64,000 bases of DNA from Viridothelium virens (GCA_010094025.1 ML991830.1:122429-186428), one strand, 5' to 3'; positions 35,215 to 47,568 are shown, counted from the stretch's first letter. Numbers and translations are program-made. The notes: generated from the letters alone by a model not told the origin.

Positions 35215-38200
35215 CAGGATTGATACTTTTTGAACCGTAATTGGGAGAAGTTCGCCGAAGGTTACGAGATATAAAAAAAATTAAGGAAACGGGAAATAGT
35301 GATGATAATGCGAAGTCAAGTGTGAGCGAGAAAAAATAGGAGCTTTATAAGTAGATAGGTTCGTTGCGGGTGTACCCGTTCTGGCATGACGAAAAGGTTT
35401 CACAGCGTCTCAGCGGAGATTTCTTGACTCAGGAACAGCTTGTGTTTTAGCTGCAGGCTTTGTTTTTATATCACGGTTGGAGTGTGCTCCATGAATGGCT
35501 AGCTCGGATGTCATTGCATACTAAAGACTATTACCTCCCTTTGATAGTGCATACACTCCAATCTGCATAGCTGTTAGCTTCTGGAAAGGTGCTGATTGCA
35601 GCATGGACGTTGGTAGTTGCTGATCTGCACTGACTCGAGAGCAGCATTGGCGGTAGATGCCCTAAGGGTTTTCGAAGTAGTCTAGACGAGAGAATGTGTG
35701 GAGCAAGACATGGGCTGCCTTGCAAGTCACCGGGAATAGATTGATAGCCCCCATCAGCATTTGACCCATTTCACCGTCGTGGGAACTCGGATGCTAGGCT
35801 GTGCCGATGTGAAGTCACATAAAATCCTCTCCTGTTGGTCTCATACATGTACGAAAGGGGGTTGTTCAGAGCCTTGACAGGGATGGGAAGAACCCTGGCT
35901 ATCTTGCCAGCAACGAAATAGGTGCTGGCTTCAGGCCGTTTGCAGTTCCCGAGGTACTCGTGCAGAAGTAGGCCACGCCGGACCAACATAAACGTTCAGC
36001 CGTTTCAAATCGTAGCCGTAGCCAGAAACAGGACTGCTCTCTAGAAGATCGCTATCGTCCCTAGGCTTGAAGGACCTGCGTTTTGGACCCCACCCCCACT
36101 TCAACCGCGAGCCGTCCCGCATCTCCAATTCCTTTCCGCAGAAAGTTGGGTGCCTAGTATTAGGTACGTTTGCCTTGGCCTCAGGTGGGCCTGGAGTACG
36201 CGTCTTGCGGGAGAAGCTGAGCCAAAGCCACATTCAGAGGTAGGCGCAAGGCTGCTCGTCGCGAACATCCCCGGATACAAATGCACCATCACCCAAATCT
36301 GAGCGACGCTGGAGGAATTGCTCACGTAACAAGACAACAACACACCTTCACCAGAATAGAATGCATAATCCAATCGGCTATGCAGAGATGCGCAGAGATA
36401 GGTGAAAACCATGTTCATATTGATTAAGCGGAGATTCACTTCGAAACAGACGTTCGCGTTCGGCTAGGGAGAGTGCAAGCAAGTGGTGAAATCATAAGAG
36501 TTAGTCAGGTGTCGCAACTGTGTCTGGTTGGCTGAGGTGTAAAAATAGGATCAGCCAGAATAGACGCAAGTTTGGCGCCGATCGATGCCGTAGCGTACCT
36601 GCCCATCCACCCACTCATGGAAAAATTTCCAGCCTCTCACAGCGCTTACACATGTTCTGTCTTGACAAACAATGCTGTCTGCAGGCTGCTCGTATTAGAT
36701 GTGTGTAATGGGAAACCCTCGTTCCTGATCGGGCACTATGTTGCGCATCAATCCGGTGAGAGAGGCATTCTTGTCTTCAACTTCGAATAGCGGTTCAACC
36801 AATCTATCGCGCGTAGCGACTATCGTACTCTGGCCAATGTTTTGGTTGCCTTGATCGCTTCGCTTGTACACTTATACCTGGAGCCTGAAATCGTACCATG
36901 CCCTGACCTGCGACAATCTCCACTCGTCAGAGCCTTTCCAAGACGTCGCCCTGGGCGAAGCTTCTTGGACAGCCGTCGGCAAATTAGGCTGGGCCCTTTT
37001 TTCATCAATACAGAAGAATTCTGCTCAAGCATTATAGCGCCTATTCTTCTCGAATCCCATGCCGGACGCACGGATCCATCCTCATTCCCCAAGTTCTATA
37101 AGTCTGACCGGAGATTGCCGTGAAGAGATTGAAAAGGATGCCACGGATCAATTTGCGGCCACTCCTTGAAGCCTTCCATTACATGGAAGAGAATGCAAGC
37201 AAGCCTATGCAGCTCAGCCTTTAGGGACGAGAACAGCTACTGAAGATCACTGCTCTTGCCAAGGTTGTTTGTGGGCCCTCTGCACCACCCGACCTTTGAG
37301 GACGGTTGCCTTCTGCGAGGCAGGCACGCCCAGCCCACAGGCCAAGGCATTGCCTGTCGAGCACGATACTCCAAAGCCCATTCTTCACCATGGGACCAGT
37401 AGCTGCATCTTGAATGCTTCTCTCTACCTTCATCGACCGCAATAGGCATATGTTCCGCCTGCCACCGCATAGAGGAAGCATAAGCGAATGACGGAGACTT
37501 GGTATCCAAGATCAGCAAAGTCAATCCATGGGACCACATTGCAACCACATTGTCACATAGCATACGTGGAGAGAGGCATGCGATATCTATATTGAAAAGG
37601 GACTAACGTTCGAAATGAATTGCAATAGCCTGGTTCCCTCTCTGAATTTCTCCTGCATCCGCGGACGTCCTCTCCGGATCTGGAAGACCCATAGCAATCA
37701 AGATAGCATATGTGCACTGCTGAATTGAATTGGATCGAATCAAGGTGCTAGCTGGCGCGTCTCACTGCCGAGGAACAACTCCAGAGGGGCCCTTGATGCT
37801 GAGGCGTTGGGGAGATCCACCTCCGCGCAGATGTAACTGAGGAACTTCAAATGAGGTTGATGCCTTGTGATAAGCCACTGTACCTACCGATTGTAATGAT
37901 CTTCAGAGACATAATGGGCGGAGCAGTGGCTTAGCATGAAAGAGTCTTACTGTAAGGTTCAATCTTAACGATAGCATCGTACAACTAAGGGAGCCTTGCT
38001 TCGGCAAAACTCTGTAACGCAAGTTAGAATCGAGACTTCGAGTCAGAATATCTTCATGTCAAGTAGAAGTCAAAGGTCGTACTAGGAGCATAGCAGCTTG
38101 TACATCAAAAAATAGCTAGCAACGCTTGCTCAACTATCCGTGTTGGTCGAAAAAACAAACTCCTAAAAAAGCAAAGACACGCAGACTCCAAGGAGCAGCG

Positions 38201-41200
38201 TAACTGATGTCAAATACCAAAGAGGAAATTCTTGTTTACATATCAGCCCATTTGTCGGAACCCGAGGTTCTGAAATCAAAGCCCAGCTTCGGGGTGGAAG
38301 GAGGGCGTAATTTAGATTGGATCTTTGCCGTTCAAGTCTAAGCGTAGTAGAACGGCTCATGGCTCAAAGCTTGTGGTAATGCTGCTTATTGTCCCTACTA
38401 CGACATCCGAGCGGCTGGAAGTAGCGGGTACTGTAAGCTCTGACACAATCAGTCAGGCTAGAGTGAAGCCATTGGCACTAGGATGGCACCTGTTGAAGAC
38501 ATACCGATGCATTGCAGGACTGAATACCATCAAGAGCACCACCAGGCTTGAATTGCCGTAGATCGACGCGCAGTAGCCCGCATGAGCTAAAGCTGCGAAC
38601 CGTGAAGTTATCTGCAAGCATGAGCATACATCGACGATAAATTTTGTAAGGCAACCGCTCGGAAACCATCGAACCTGTGGTCAATCGAAAAGAAAAAAGA
38701 GAATCAAAACTCAAGAAAGTGCGTGAAGTATTGCTGCAGTACAGTCTAAATTGGAAGAAGCATGGCGCGCAACCCCCCAACGCCAACATTCTTGTGCTCT
38801 TCTTAAAGTGCTGCTGCGCATGGCTACATAAGTACTAGGCAAGAACAATGATCAGTACCGCTTTCATGAAGGGAGCGACATTGCCCATCAAACCTTCTCC
38901 TGATCATCGTGGGAAATCGTACCAAAGCAGGCTCCTACTGCAGGGGAATAATAGTAGAATATCCGAAAGAGCCCCAAAATAATCTTGGGTAACTGAGATC
39001 TGATCAGACCCACGAAGTACCTAGGCCTTGTGATGGGTAAGCGAGGAGAATCCAGAATAGGGAAATCATTACGGAAGGCTGGCTTTTGACTCGCAAGTGA
39101 CTTTGGTATGACGTAGAAATACGTCGCAGCTTATACGCCGAAAGTAGATAGTTTCAGGAAGCATAGCCGAAGTGATATTTTTCCGCCATCAACGATTGGC
39201 ACAAAAAGGTCGCGAAGTCGTTGGTATCGTGATGAAAGTGGGTGACATTTCCATGTCTACAAGCATGGTACTGATGAAGCTGACAGCGGGATGTTAGGCC
39301 GAAGTACATCCCCATTGCAGAATTGACAGCGTTAGAAAGGTTCAACTCGGGGCCATGTTGTTGGCATAGAGACTCAGAGTATAAAGTGTAAGACGCCATA
39401 ATGTCCAAAAGCATCGAAGTCTGAGACGTGTTTTAAGTTTTGGGGGCCGCCAAGAAGAAAAACAACGCTTATGCAAACTATGACTTACGTATCACATACA
39501 TATACATATGCAAAAGAGGGTGGAATTAGACCGACAGAGTGCATGCAGGTACCATCATTGATCGTCATTTCTCACTCACTAATTCGACTAGTGTACTCCG
39601 TCCGTATACCTCACGAAGGTGGCTCAACTTCAGCCGCAAGTGAGTTGAGGTTGTTGGCCAAGCATCCCCGCTAATCGATGTGATCTGCCTGACGAATGCG
39701 ATACGGTTGTCTGTGAGAAAGAGTTACATAGAGTCGAACTTCTTACTGGGTTAGCCGTAAACAAGGAGTATAGCTTTAGATTCCCTCTGCTATCGCTCTG
39801 CTACGTCGTCAAATTATCAGCTCACTCATCCTTTTCGGCAACAAGGAGCTCTTCAGGTCTGGAGCTGGGATCATATAGGTAGCCTCGCCGTGGTCTGGAC
39901 AAGTATCTGGCTGCCGAAAATCCGCTCTTCAGCCTAGAATATTCGAAGCTGAAACTTCAACGAGAGCACAAATTCAGCTGGGACAGCCGATGCTCAACAT
40001 GTCGCTGCATTCAATAGGCGTCGTCTGCACATGCAAGGTGCGCGGTTCGGAGCGTCCGGCATGAGACCGTTTTCACTGGAGTTACCGATGGACCGTCAAA
40101 CCCTTAAGTCAGCTCACAGTAGTAAAGGAAACCATGCATAGTAACAAAGGTCCGGGGCTTGCTTTGTATGGTTACGCAAAATGCTGGAGTATCCGCAAGC
40201 CTGAAGCCTATGATTACTTCTTCTGCAGGCACGGTTGCCTGGCGCCAAATCGCAACCACCGTCGCGAAAATGATCCACGGACTGGAAGATCTCCGATCCG
40301 CATCGGTCCTTTGACGTGTTACGGTCGATCCGATAGAGGTAAAATCCTGCGAGATTGACGCGATAACTATTAGAATCAGTCCACACGATATCACCGTATC
40401 ACTAGCTGGAATGTATATGCAGCTCATGCGTGAAATCGAGTAACATGCGACGAAAGAAGGGCGAGACTGCTGTGTTTGGTAAGGAGTCGACTTGAGCACC
40501 TCCTCGACTATTAACCCTAGATACCGACAGACAGAGCCAATGGAAGCAGTATGCGAGGGCGGCAGGAGCTGACATGCAAGATGTACAACATAAGGAGCGA
40601 ATCATAGACCTGGCGTTCAGCAGGCTGAGAACAGCAGAACAATTGTTTATGACCCTTCAAGGCAGAAGATGTCATTTTCCGAGCCTTGTCCGTATGCCAA
40701 TCGAATTGCTACATCACATGTCGCGGTAGCTTGCTCCTGCATCCACATGAATGCCATGTGGCAAACAGCATGGTAGAAACAAGCAGAACATCGCAACACC
40801 GAGTCAAGTACGGAGTAGCCTGAGCCGGTAGTTCTCTTATCCTAGGACATACTTCGCATATAAACATGATTGGTGTCGATAGTCCATTGGACAGCAGCGC
40901 CACATGCAGGATAAGCGACCGGAATTGGATGTTTCCTAGGTGTGGTATTATCTATCGAAAAACTGTGCCCTGAGAGAGGCTCACCAAGTATGGAGTACTC
41001 TACGCCAGGCTGAACGCGCATGGAAAGAGGCAAAGTGGCTGTCAAGACAACAATTGGCTGCGAAATTTCTTCTCTCAGGGTCCGTGCACTTTATTCCCGT
41101 ACTCTATGGCGTGCTCGCGCCTGAACACTTCGTCTATCAAGCTCTGCATACGATATTTCTGCACGAACCGCTCGATGACTCACATGCCTAAGACTGGGCA

Positions 41201-41555
41201 CAGCACCGATCGCAGGATACTGCACTGGAGCATCATCAAGGTGAGGGAAAACGGTTTGCCTGAGTATTACCTGTGAAAAAGGTCATAGACGAACTGTCAT
41301 AGGTAATTGAGGCAAGCGAAGGGGCATGATCAACTGAAAATAGACGAACGCTATAAATTATGAAATACCGTAGAGCAGTCGAGATCGAGGGAAGGACTAC
41401 CCGTCAACTCTACGACTTGTCAAGAGTGTGAGACCACGCTGCTTTGGGCGCGTCATCATCATCATCACATCTTATCCACTGATGACAATGTTTCCTTTCC
41501 TAACGCATTGCAGAGAATCTTTCTTTCCAGAATTCGATATCCATTCAGTCCTGCA
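35215..41555. other. 6.3-kb gene-poor region
   Basis: The longest stretch without a supported gene. All ORFs are under 135 codons and none has recognisable motifs. The longest, a minus-strand ORF at 40104-40499, has a hydrophobic run (ISCGLILIVIASISQ) but no family match I can name. Base composition is not strongly AT-rich, so this is not a typical RIP island. It could contain non-coding RNA, a decayed gene or very small genes. The stretch nearest 35215 must hold the Myb gene promoter. Confidence 0.45.
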
Positions 41556-42570
41556 TCATCCATCGAAGTCTTTGAGCCAATCCTCCCGTCCATCAAGATA
41601 TCTATATACCACTCTCGAGTCTAAATCCTTACATCGCGGATCTTTACTGGCCTTATCGTATGTTTCCAGCCCAACCTCGCTAAGAACAGTCTTCGCTCCA
41701 ACCCTCCGTGCAGTATCTACTGCCAAGGAAAAATCTTTCCGCATAAGCTGGACCTTAAACCCGCCCTGATAGCCGTGACTTGGAGGAGCCTCTGGCGACA
41801 AGCCAGGAACAGGGTTGAACTTCTCCGCGATCGCGCTTTGTGCCGTGCTCGTCTTGAAGACATTAGCTAACACTCTAGGATCCATCCCCGCCCTCATCCC
41901 AATGTTCATGGCCTCCGAAGTAGCGAGGGCAATGAGAGCAGAGCAATAGTTGTTGCACAATTTCGCCGTCAATCCAAGTGAAGGTCCTCCACAAGCTACT
42001 ATCGATTTGCCCATCATTCCCAAGAGTGCCTGTAGCTCTGGCCATTTGGGATCGTCCTCTGCACAGCCTACCATGAATGTCAAGGTTCCCTTCTCTGCAC
42101 CAAGAGCGCCGCCCGAGACAGGCGCATCGTAGAAGCCTGCTGTTGGGTATTTCTTCAAACACTCTTCTCGAACCTCTAGAGAACTAGCTGTATCGATTGT
42201 ACTGCAGTCAACTAATAGCTTTCCAGAAGCGTCCAACCCCAAGACCCCAGTATCAGGAGTGAGATAGACTGAACGGACATGAGAACCCTCGGGCACCATT
42301 GAGAGGATTACTTCCTGGTCCAAAGATCAGTCTGAATCTGCGATCAATGTTTCCTGCCTTACTCTAGCTTACTGACTTCTCGGCAACCTCTCTTGAGCTG
42401 CTACATATTCGCACTTTGTCGTGCTTCGCTGAGATCTTCTCTAGAGCTTCTCTGGAAATATCGTAGACCTGAATCTGACAATTGGGCATTTTTCGGATCA
42501 CATTGCCGATCATAGGTTCCCCCATAGCCCCGAGGCCTATGAAGCCGAGTGTGTCGTATGATGGTGCCAT
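41556..42570 (-). CDS. 3-hydroxyisobutyrate-dehydrogenase-like NAD(P)-dependent oxidoreductase
   Basis: 318 aa from exons 42373-42570 and 41556-42314 (intron 58 nt; junction EKS|EVILSMVP). The N-terminal Rossmann motif is GFIGLGAMGEPM (residues 9-20). The substrate loop is DAPVSGGALGAEKGTL. The conserved catalytic-lysine block reads GLTAKLCNNYCSA, and GGFKVQLMRKDF-like sequence closes the C-terminal helical domain. This matches the beta-hydroxyacid dehydrogenase family (HIBADH, tartronate semialdehyde reductase, GLYR). The exact substrate cannot be told. No mitochondrial presequence is obvious, unlike valine-pathway HIBADH. It diverges from the decarboxylase-like gene at 42935. Confidence 0.9.
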
Positions 42571-42934
42571 TACAAGACCACCGATGCGATCAATCTGGCC
42601 GTCTCACAGTCAAATGAAGAGAGCTCGCCATTGCAAGTCAAAAGGGCTCTCTTGAACCAATGGGCACATTACTAGTGTCTTTGATTCTCGGCATATGGTG
42701 ACGTACCCCGATATGACCTCCTCCATCCCTGCCCCGCGATCCGGCTTAGAAGTATGGCGGGGTAAATTACCTGAGATCCCCTCATCGTGAACCGGCATTC
42801 AAGCTCTTCAGGGTAGATGTCGTCACATTTGATGAAGCATTTCGAAGGTAGGTGCCAGTTGAGTTGTATCTGACTGTCTCGCTACCATTTCCTACCCGGT
42901 CAAATCACAATTCCTCACTGCTTGACTATCCACC
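42571..42934. promoter_or_regulatory. Divergent promoter region
   Basis: 364 bp between the divergent dehydrogenase and decarboxylase-like genes. Shared regulation is possible; no element was assigned. Confidence 0.4.
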
Positions 42935-43414
42935 ATGTCGTCCCAAGCAGCATCAGCGCATAAAACCCTCTACGACGAAGGTCTCCAAATCCGCTACCAA
43001 GTCGCAGGCAAAGAACATGTCGACAAATCTCTTGCCAGCGGCTCCTCGTCCTTCTCACGACCCATGCAGGAGTACGTCACCGAGGCCTGCTGGGGTTCCA
43101 TCTGGTCTCGGCCAGGTCTCGAGCGCAAACAACGAAGCCTGCTGAATATTGCAATGCTCTGCGCATTGAACAGATCTACGGAGCTGGGCGTACATGTGAG
43201 AGGAGCAATCAACAATGGGGCAACGGAAACCGAGATTAGGGAGACTTTACTACAAGCGGCTTGTTACTGTGGTATGCCCGCTGGTATGGAGGGATTCAGA
43301 ATTGCGGAAGGAGTCCTGAACTCCATGAAGAAGGATGGGTTGTACGAGAAGGATCCGACGCATCACGCGGTTGAGAGAGACTTGGACGTTGCCGATAGGC
43401 ATGTCGTAGATTAA
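42935..43414 (+). CDS. Carboxymuconolactone-decarboxylase-family protein
   Basis: 159 aa, intronless. The family core lies at about residues 60-125: RKQRSLLNIAMLCALN, ELGVHVRGAINNGATETE, IRETLLQAACYCGMPAGMEGF. These are the helices and His-containing loop of the CMD/AhpD fold. The length and lack of a CxxC redox pair fit a gamma-carboxymuconolactone decarboxylase (PcaC) type better than AhpD. Known members act in protocatechuate/beta-ketoadipate breakdown or as ring-modifying enzymes in secondary metabolism. Its position between a beta-hydroxyacid dehydrogenase and a lactonase-type hydrolase suggests a small catabolic set (inference). Confidence 0.88.
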   Translation: MSSQAASAHKTLYDEGLQIRYQVAGKEHVDKSLASGSSSFSRPMQEYVTEACWGSIWSRPGLERKQRSLLNIAMLCALNRSTELGVHVRGAINNGATETEIRETLLQAACYCGMPAGMEGFRIAEGVLNSMKKDGLYEKDPTHHAVERDLDVADRHVVD

Positions 43415-43729
43415 GAGCAACAGATTGCGAAGGTCGAGGATGCAGGTTTGCCGGCCACCTTTTCTTTCTTGTTACTGTGTAGAAATTGTCGACTGTTGAT
43501 GTATATCCTGTCGGTCCTTTGAATTATTGGGCCTCTACCTCTGAAATGGTATGCTACGTCACCAGCATCAGAGGAGAGCCATGCTGATCGACATGCGGGG
43601 TGCAACATCATTTGTACAATATCTCATCCGATGCAAATTGCAACCAGTCTCAACTTCAAGCTTCTCCTCAAATTCCTTTGCACTACACTCTTTTCCTAGC
43701 ACTGGGCCACTCTTCCTTCTCAGTTCATC
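43415..43729. other. Short intergenic
   Basis: 315 bp between two co-directional genes, likely a 3' UTR plus the promoter of the hydrolase gene. Nothing else seen. Confidence 0.5.
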
Positions 43730-44728
43730 ATGTCACCATCCACCACCTCATTCCTTCCTACGCCCTCCACCAATCAAACCTACGTTACTGTATCTCCAAT
43801 TGAAGGCGGATTCATCACCCTCCCAGAAAAGTTCTTTATATCTCCGGCCGACCCTGATGCCCGCAAGACAGTGCCTTCCCTTTCCTTCCTCATCACCCAC
43901 CCTGGCCCTATTCCCCCCATTCTCGAACCATATGCCATAGCTGCCCACAAAACCCCCATTCACATCCTTTTTGACCTGGGCCTGCGCCGCTCTACTTCAC
44001 GCTACTTGCCCATCCAGCAAACTCACCTCAATGGTCGGCAGCCGTACCGTCTGGAGCCAGGGGTAGCTCAGCATCTTCGAGCAGGAGGCTTGGAACCAGA
44101 CAAGGTCGACGCCGTATTTCTATCCCACGTGCACTACGATCATCATGGGGACCCTGAGGATTTCCCCGAGAGCGCGTTCGTAGTCGGTCATGGTGCTCCG
44201 GACGTGCTGCAGCACGGGCTTCCAGGGAAGGGATCGCATCAGTATTTCCAGAAGGATCTGCTACCCAGGTCGCGTACGCTTGAACTGCCTTCTCCGATGT
44301 CTCGAGTTGACTTGGAAGCTACGCAGCCAGCGCTGAGGCCCTTGGGTGAGGATAGTAAGTGGGCACCCCTTGGGCCCTTTCCTGCAGCACTGGATCTCTT
44401 CGGGGATGCTTCAGTATATATAATAGATACACCAGGTCATCTTCCTGGACATATGAACTTGCTATGTCGAACCGGGCCTCAGAAATGGGTTTGTCTTGCT
44501 GGAGATGCATTTCATGATAAAAGACTCTTGACGGGGGAAAAGGAAATTGGAACATGGCAAGGGGAAGGAGGCGAAGACTTTTGTATCCACATCGACAAAG
44601 ACACAGCAAGGAGTAGTATTGAGAGATTAAGGAAGTTACAGGAGGAGGAAGGGGTGGAGATCGTGGCAGCACATGATGTAGGGTGGTGGGAAGAGAATAA
44701 AGGAAAGCTTTTCCCAGCGCACCTTTAG
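43730..44728 (+). CDS. Metallo-beta-lactamase-fold hydrolase (lactonase-like)
   Basis: 332 aa, intronless, no signal peptide. The zinc-binding signature HVHYDHHGD lies at residues 133-141. It is followed by VVGHGAPD, DTPGHLPGHMNLL (third metal His) and LAGDAFHDKR (bridging Asp), with a late AHDVGWW His. This layout resembles N-acyl-homoserine-lactonase-type members of the superfamily, found widely in moulds as quorum-quenching-like or lactone-opening enzymes. The actual substrate is unknown. It lies in the same direction as, and 315 bp after, the CMD-family gene. Confidence 0.88.
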   Translation: MSPSTTSFLPTPSTNQTYVTVSPIEGGFITLPEKFFISPADPDARKTVPSLSFLITHPGPIPPILEPYAIAAHKTPIHILFDLGLRRSTSRYLPIQQTHLNGRQPYRLEPGVAQHLRAGGLEPDKVDAVFLSHVHYDHHGDPEDFPESAFVVGHGAPDVLQHGLPGKGSHQYFQKDLLPRSRTLELPSPMSRVDLEATQPALRPLGEDSKWAPLGPFPAALDLFGDASVYIIDTPGHLPGHMNLLCRTGPQKWVCLAGDAFHDKRLLTGEKEIGTWQGEGGEDFCIHIDKDTARSSIERLRKLQEEEGVEIVAAHDVGWWEENKGKLFPAHL

Positions 44729-45610
44729 GTTGAGGCCATTGAGATGGATCGAAACTCACGAGATTTACTTCGATAGACATGGGCCATCGTCATTTAGCCC
44801 TGCGAATACTTCTCGTTGAAACCGAGAATGAGCGGGAAGTTATTTTGGAACGATGTTGAAGGTGGAAGTCGAGCCAAATGGATACAAAGGGTACCCTGCT
44901 GTTTTCGACGAGTTCCGGAACCCTCAGCTTACGGAAATGTTTGCGAGTTCAATAGTATTCTTATCTGCATTGACTTGCATGTCTGTTGAGGGAGAACATC
45001 AGAGCCAGCTCGATTATGCTACGTATCTGGGTATTGAAGCATACCTATTTCACCTGTGAAAACGAAGATCAAACATATAGCTTTCGATATTCCCCGTGAG
45101 ATGTATCGTATAGTCGACGCGCTCGGCTCTTATAATAGGGCATCTTCTAGGGGGACCAACATACCAATTGTACGCTATAGGGCAGTCTCTAGTGCAGAAG
45201 AAGTGGAGCTTCTTGCAAAAAGGATCAAGGAAGAGATCATTTCCTTTTCGATGTATTTTTACCTGGGCCGCTTTAGTGAAACAGAAATTGGCAAGTCATT
45301 TCCAGGAAATGCAGGTACTATCAAGCATTATACCGCGTTTCGTGTTATTTTGGAGGAATAAAGTGTACATGTACATAACTGACGAATTTTTAGACAACAT
45401 CAATAACTTTCCTAGTCCCAGATCAACGCGATGAGTCAAACCCAAATAAAATGTGCTCTCGACTCACCAGAACAAAGCACTCCTAGATCGCGGAAACGGG
45501 AAATCGTCCTCGTCCACCAACGCCACCATCCTGGCCCTCCACCTTGCTTGCAGACCCTCATACAATCTTTGCGGCCTTTATCTTTTATGCTTGTTATTTC
45601 CCACACTTCG
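44729..45610. other. Intergenic between convergent genes
   Basis: 882 bp with short plus-strand ORFs (45056-45361, 101 codons; unrecognised). I do not consider them established genes. Confidence 0.45.
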
Positions 45611-46963
45611 CTAGGACTTTGGAAGCGCAGCCCCAAATCCGAACATGTCATCTTTACCTCCACCGCCAGCCACGCTAGGAGCCTTGCTTGCACCGCCCCC
45701 TCCAATACTCTTCGCGCCTCCTCCAGTACCACCAGGCTTATTCGGCATGGCAGACCCAAGCCCAAACATGTCATCCTTACTCCCTCCCCCACCAGCCCTA
45801 CTCCCCGTACCTTGTACGCTTTTTGGTCCTCCACCACCAGGCTTATTCAACGCCGCCCCAAACCCAAACATGTCATCTTTGCTCCCTCCACCAACTCCCT
45901 TCCCGACACTCTGCCCACCCTTTGTCGCACTGCCGCTCGCATTCTGCCCGCTCTTCGATGCTCCACCAGCACCAGCACTGGCGCCAGCCCCACCAGGCCG
46001 CGACCGCTTATCCGGGATCACCTTCCCACTGTCGTTCTTCCGACTCGTCACGCCGACCATGGGCGAGCCCTTCGTCGCAGTTGAAGCCGGGCCGGGTGTT
46101 GGCGTCGCTTTCTTGCCTTGACTCGCCGGCAGGCTTTTATTCACCGCTGGCTTGCTCGCCGCGCCACTGCCATTGCCACTGCCATTGCCACTGCCATTGC
46201 CATTGCCGTTCCCCGACTTGGTGTTCGTCGATGCCTTGCCAGCGCCGCCAGGTTTGCTTTCAGGGCTGGTGGATTTCTTCCCCGAGTTGCTGGTGCTGGA
46301 TTTTGAGTTGTCGGAGCTGTAGGGCGCAGGGAGGGCTTTTTTGGCGTTGTTCACGGTTGTGGTGCCTGCCTTTTTGGCACCTTCTGTGCTTGGGAGTGCC
46401 CTCTTGGCACCTCCGAGGGCGGATTGGGACGTTTTGGTGCTGGGAGCTGGGAGGGCCTTCAAAGGTCCCCCAGCGGACGGAAGGGCCTTCTGTGCGCCAC
46501 CTGCAGAAGGAAGGGCTTTCTTTTGGTTCTGCTGACTGGACCTTGACTTGTCATCCTTTTTCTTGGATGGAAGGACAGTCTTTTGAAGTTGCTGAGGGGA
46601 GTCCGCTTTGGTGGCGTCGACGGCGGCAGTACCGTAAGAATTGATAGAATTACCCCAGCCTGCTGCTGTTGCAGCGACACCTGTGAGAGACTCGGGTCAG
46701 CGCTGTTCTGCTAAGCTAGCAGCATGGGTCTGCATTTCAGTTTTGAAGCCATTGAGAATGGACGAAAACTTCAGACTGTCTCCTATGACATGTGCGATAC
46801 GATGGACAAGCTATAGCATACCATTCCCGACTTGTCGCCCGCTTGCTTCGATCAGGTCTCCTGCGCTGTTCACGAGTCCTCCTGCAAGATTGCCAGCATA
46901 CGTGATGCCCGACTGTATCGCACCCTGCGCAGCATTCTGGATGAATCCTGAGATCATATCCAT
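45611..46963 (-). CDS. Low-complexity protein with KDDMFG repeats
   Basis: 403 aa from exons 46822-46963 and 45611-46680 (a longer intron, 141 nt, GTATGC..CACAG, phase restored to GNG-VAATAAGW). The N-terminal 60 residues (ISGFIQNAAQGAIQSGITYA, then NLAGGLVNSAGDLIEASG) look like amphipathic helices. The rest is Lys/Ala/Gly/Ser-rich, with about five copies of a KALP(S/A) unit, an (NGNG)SG tract made of 12-nt repeats (about 46166-46207), and three C-terminal copies of KDDMFGFGAAL-like sequence, the last at the very end. I recognise no family. The repeat suggests a short linear binding motif presented in tandem. Confidence 0.72.
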
Positions 46964-47314
46964 TTTTTCCGACTCCGAAACCCTGCTTTGGATGAATGTC
47001 GGAACAATACAAAGCTTAGCACAGCCGTGGGAATAGAATTTCCAGCAAATGCTTCATACAAGAGAATCAGAGGTCTGGACAAGACTTGCTAGGAGATCGA
47101 ATAGTGGAATGGTTGCAGTGCTCCAGCCACAGTGGGCTCCGGATTGGAGAGTCGACAGCGTGCAAGCTTGACGTCAGAGCGATCGCTGGCCAGGATTCTA
47201 CCGTTCCCAGAAACTACGCGCCAATGGTCCGCCACAGACGCAAGTCTCCATTTCCCCACCCTCGCACGTGATCATCGAGATGTCTCCACGCATCCCTGAT
47301 TCTCGCAGTTAGTA
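46964..47314. other. Intergenic before MITE
   Basis: Upstream region of the repeat-protein gene, ending at the TA where the first MITE is inserted. No gene seen. Confidence 0.5.
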
Positions 47315-47566
47315 CAGTGGTCATTTTTGAAGTGGGCCAGCACTAGACTGGGGGACCTGAATACTACCAATCAGTATCCGTACTAGCCTTGTCTAGTCTC
47401 TGCCACTGATCCATATGAAGACTTAATAAAGTGAATTTTGACCAATTAAAAGAATTGATACCTGAAGCAGCTATCTAGTAAAGGACTAAGGCTGTTTTTG
47501 AGAACCAATCGGATTACACACTATAATCCCCTGTCTAGCGCTGTTCCACTTCAAAAATGACCACTG
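47315..47566. mobile_element. MITE 1 (CAGTGG-type terminal inverted repeats)
   Basis: 252-bp non-coding element flanked by TA on both sides (47313-47314 and 47567-47568). Its ends are inverted repeats: the left end CAGTGGTCATTTTTGAAGTG is matched exactly by the reverse complement of the right end. The similarity continues with a few mismatches for about 42 bp (AGC.CTAGAC.GGGGA). The TA duplication, CAGTG start and size fit a Tc1/mariner-type MITE of the same general class as fungal mimp elements. It has no coding capacity. Confidence 0.85.
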
Positions 47567-47568
47567 TA

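Noticed and set aside
40104-40499. 131-codon minus-strand ORF with a hydrophobic run
   Set aside because: No family motif and no joinable neighbouring exon; it could be random in this gene-poor stretch.
45056-45361. 101-codon plus-strand ORF
   Set aside because: Plausible composition, but no homology signal or context; not enough to call a gene.
45645-46644. Long plus-strand ORFs opposite the KDDMFG repeat gene
   Set aside because: They are antisense shadows of a GC-biased repetitive coding sequence; the minus-strand frame has an intron that restores a coherent N-terminus.
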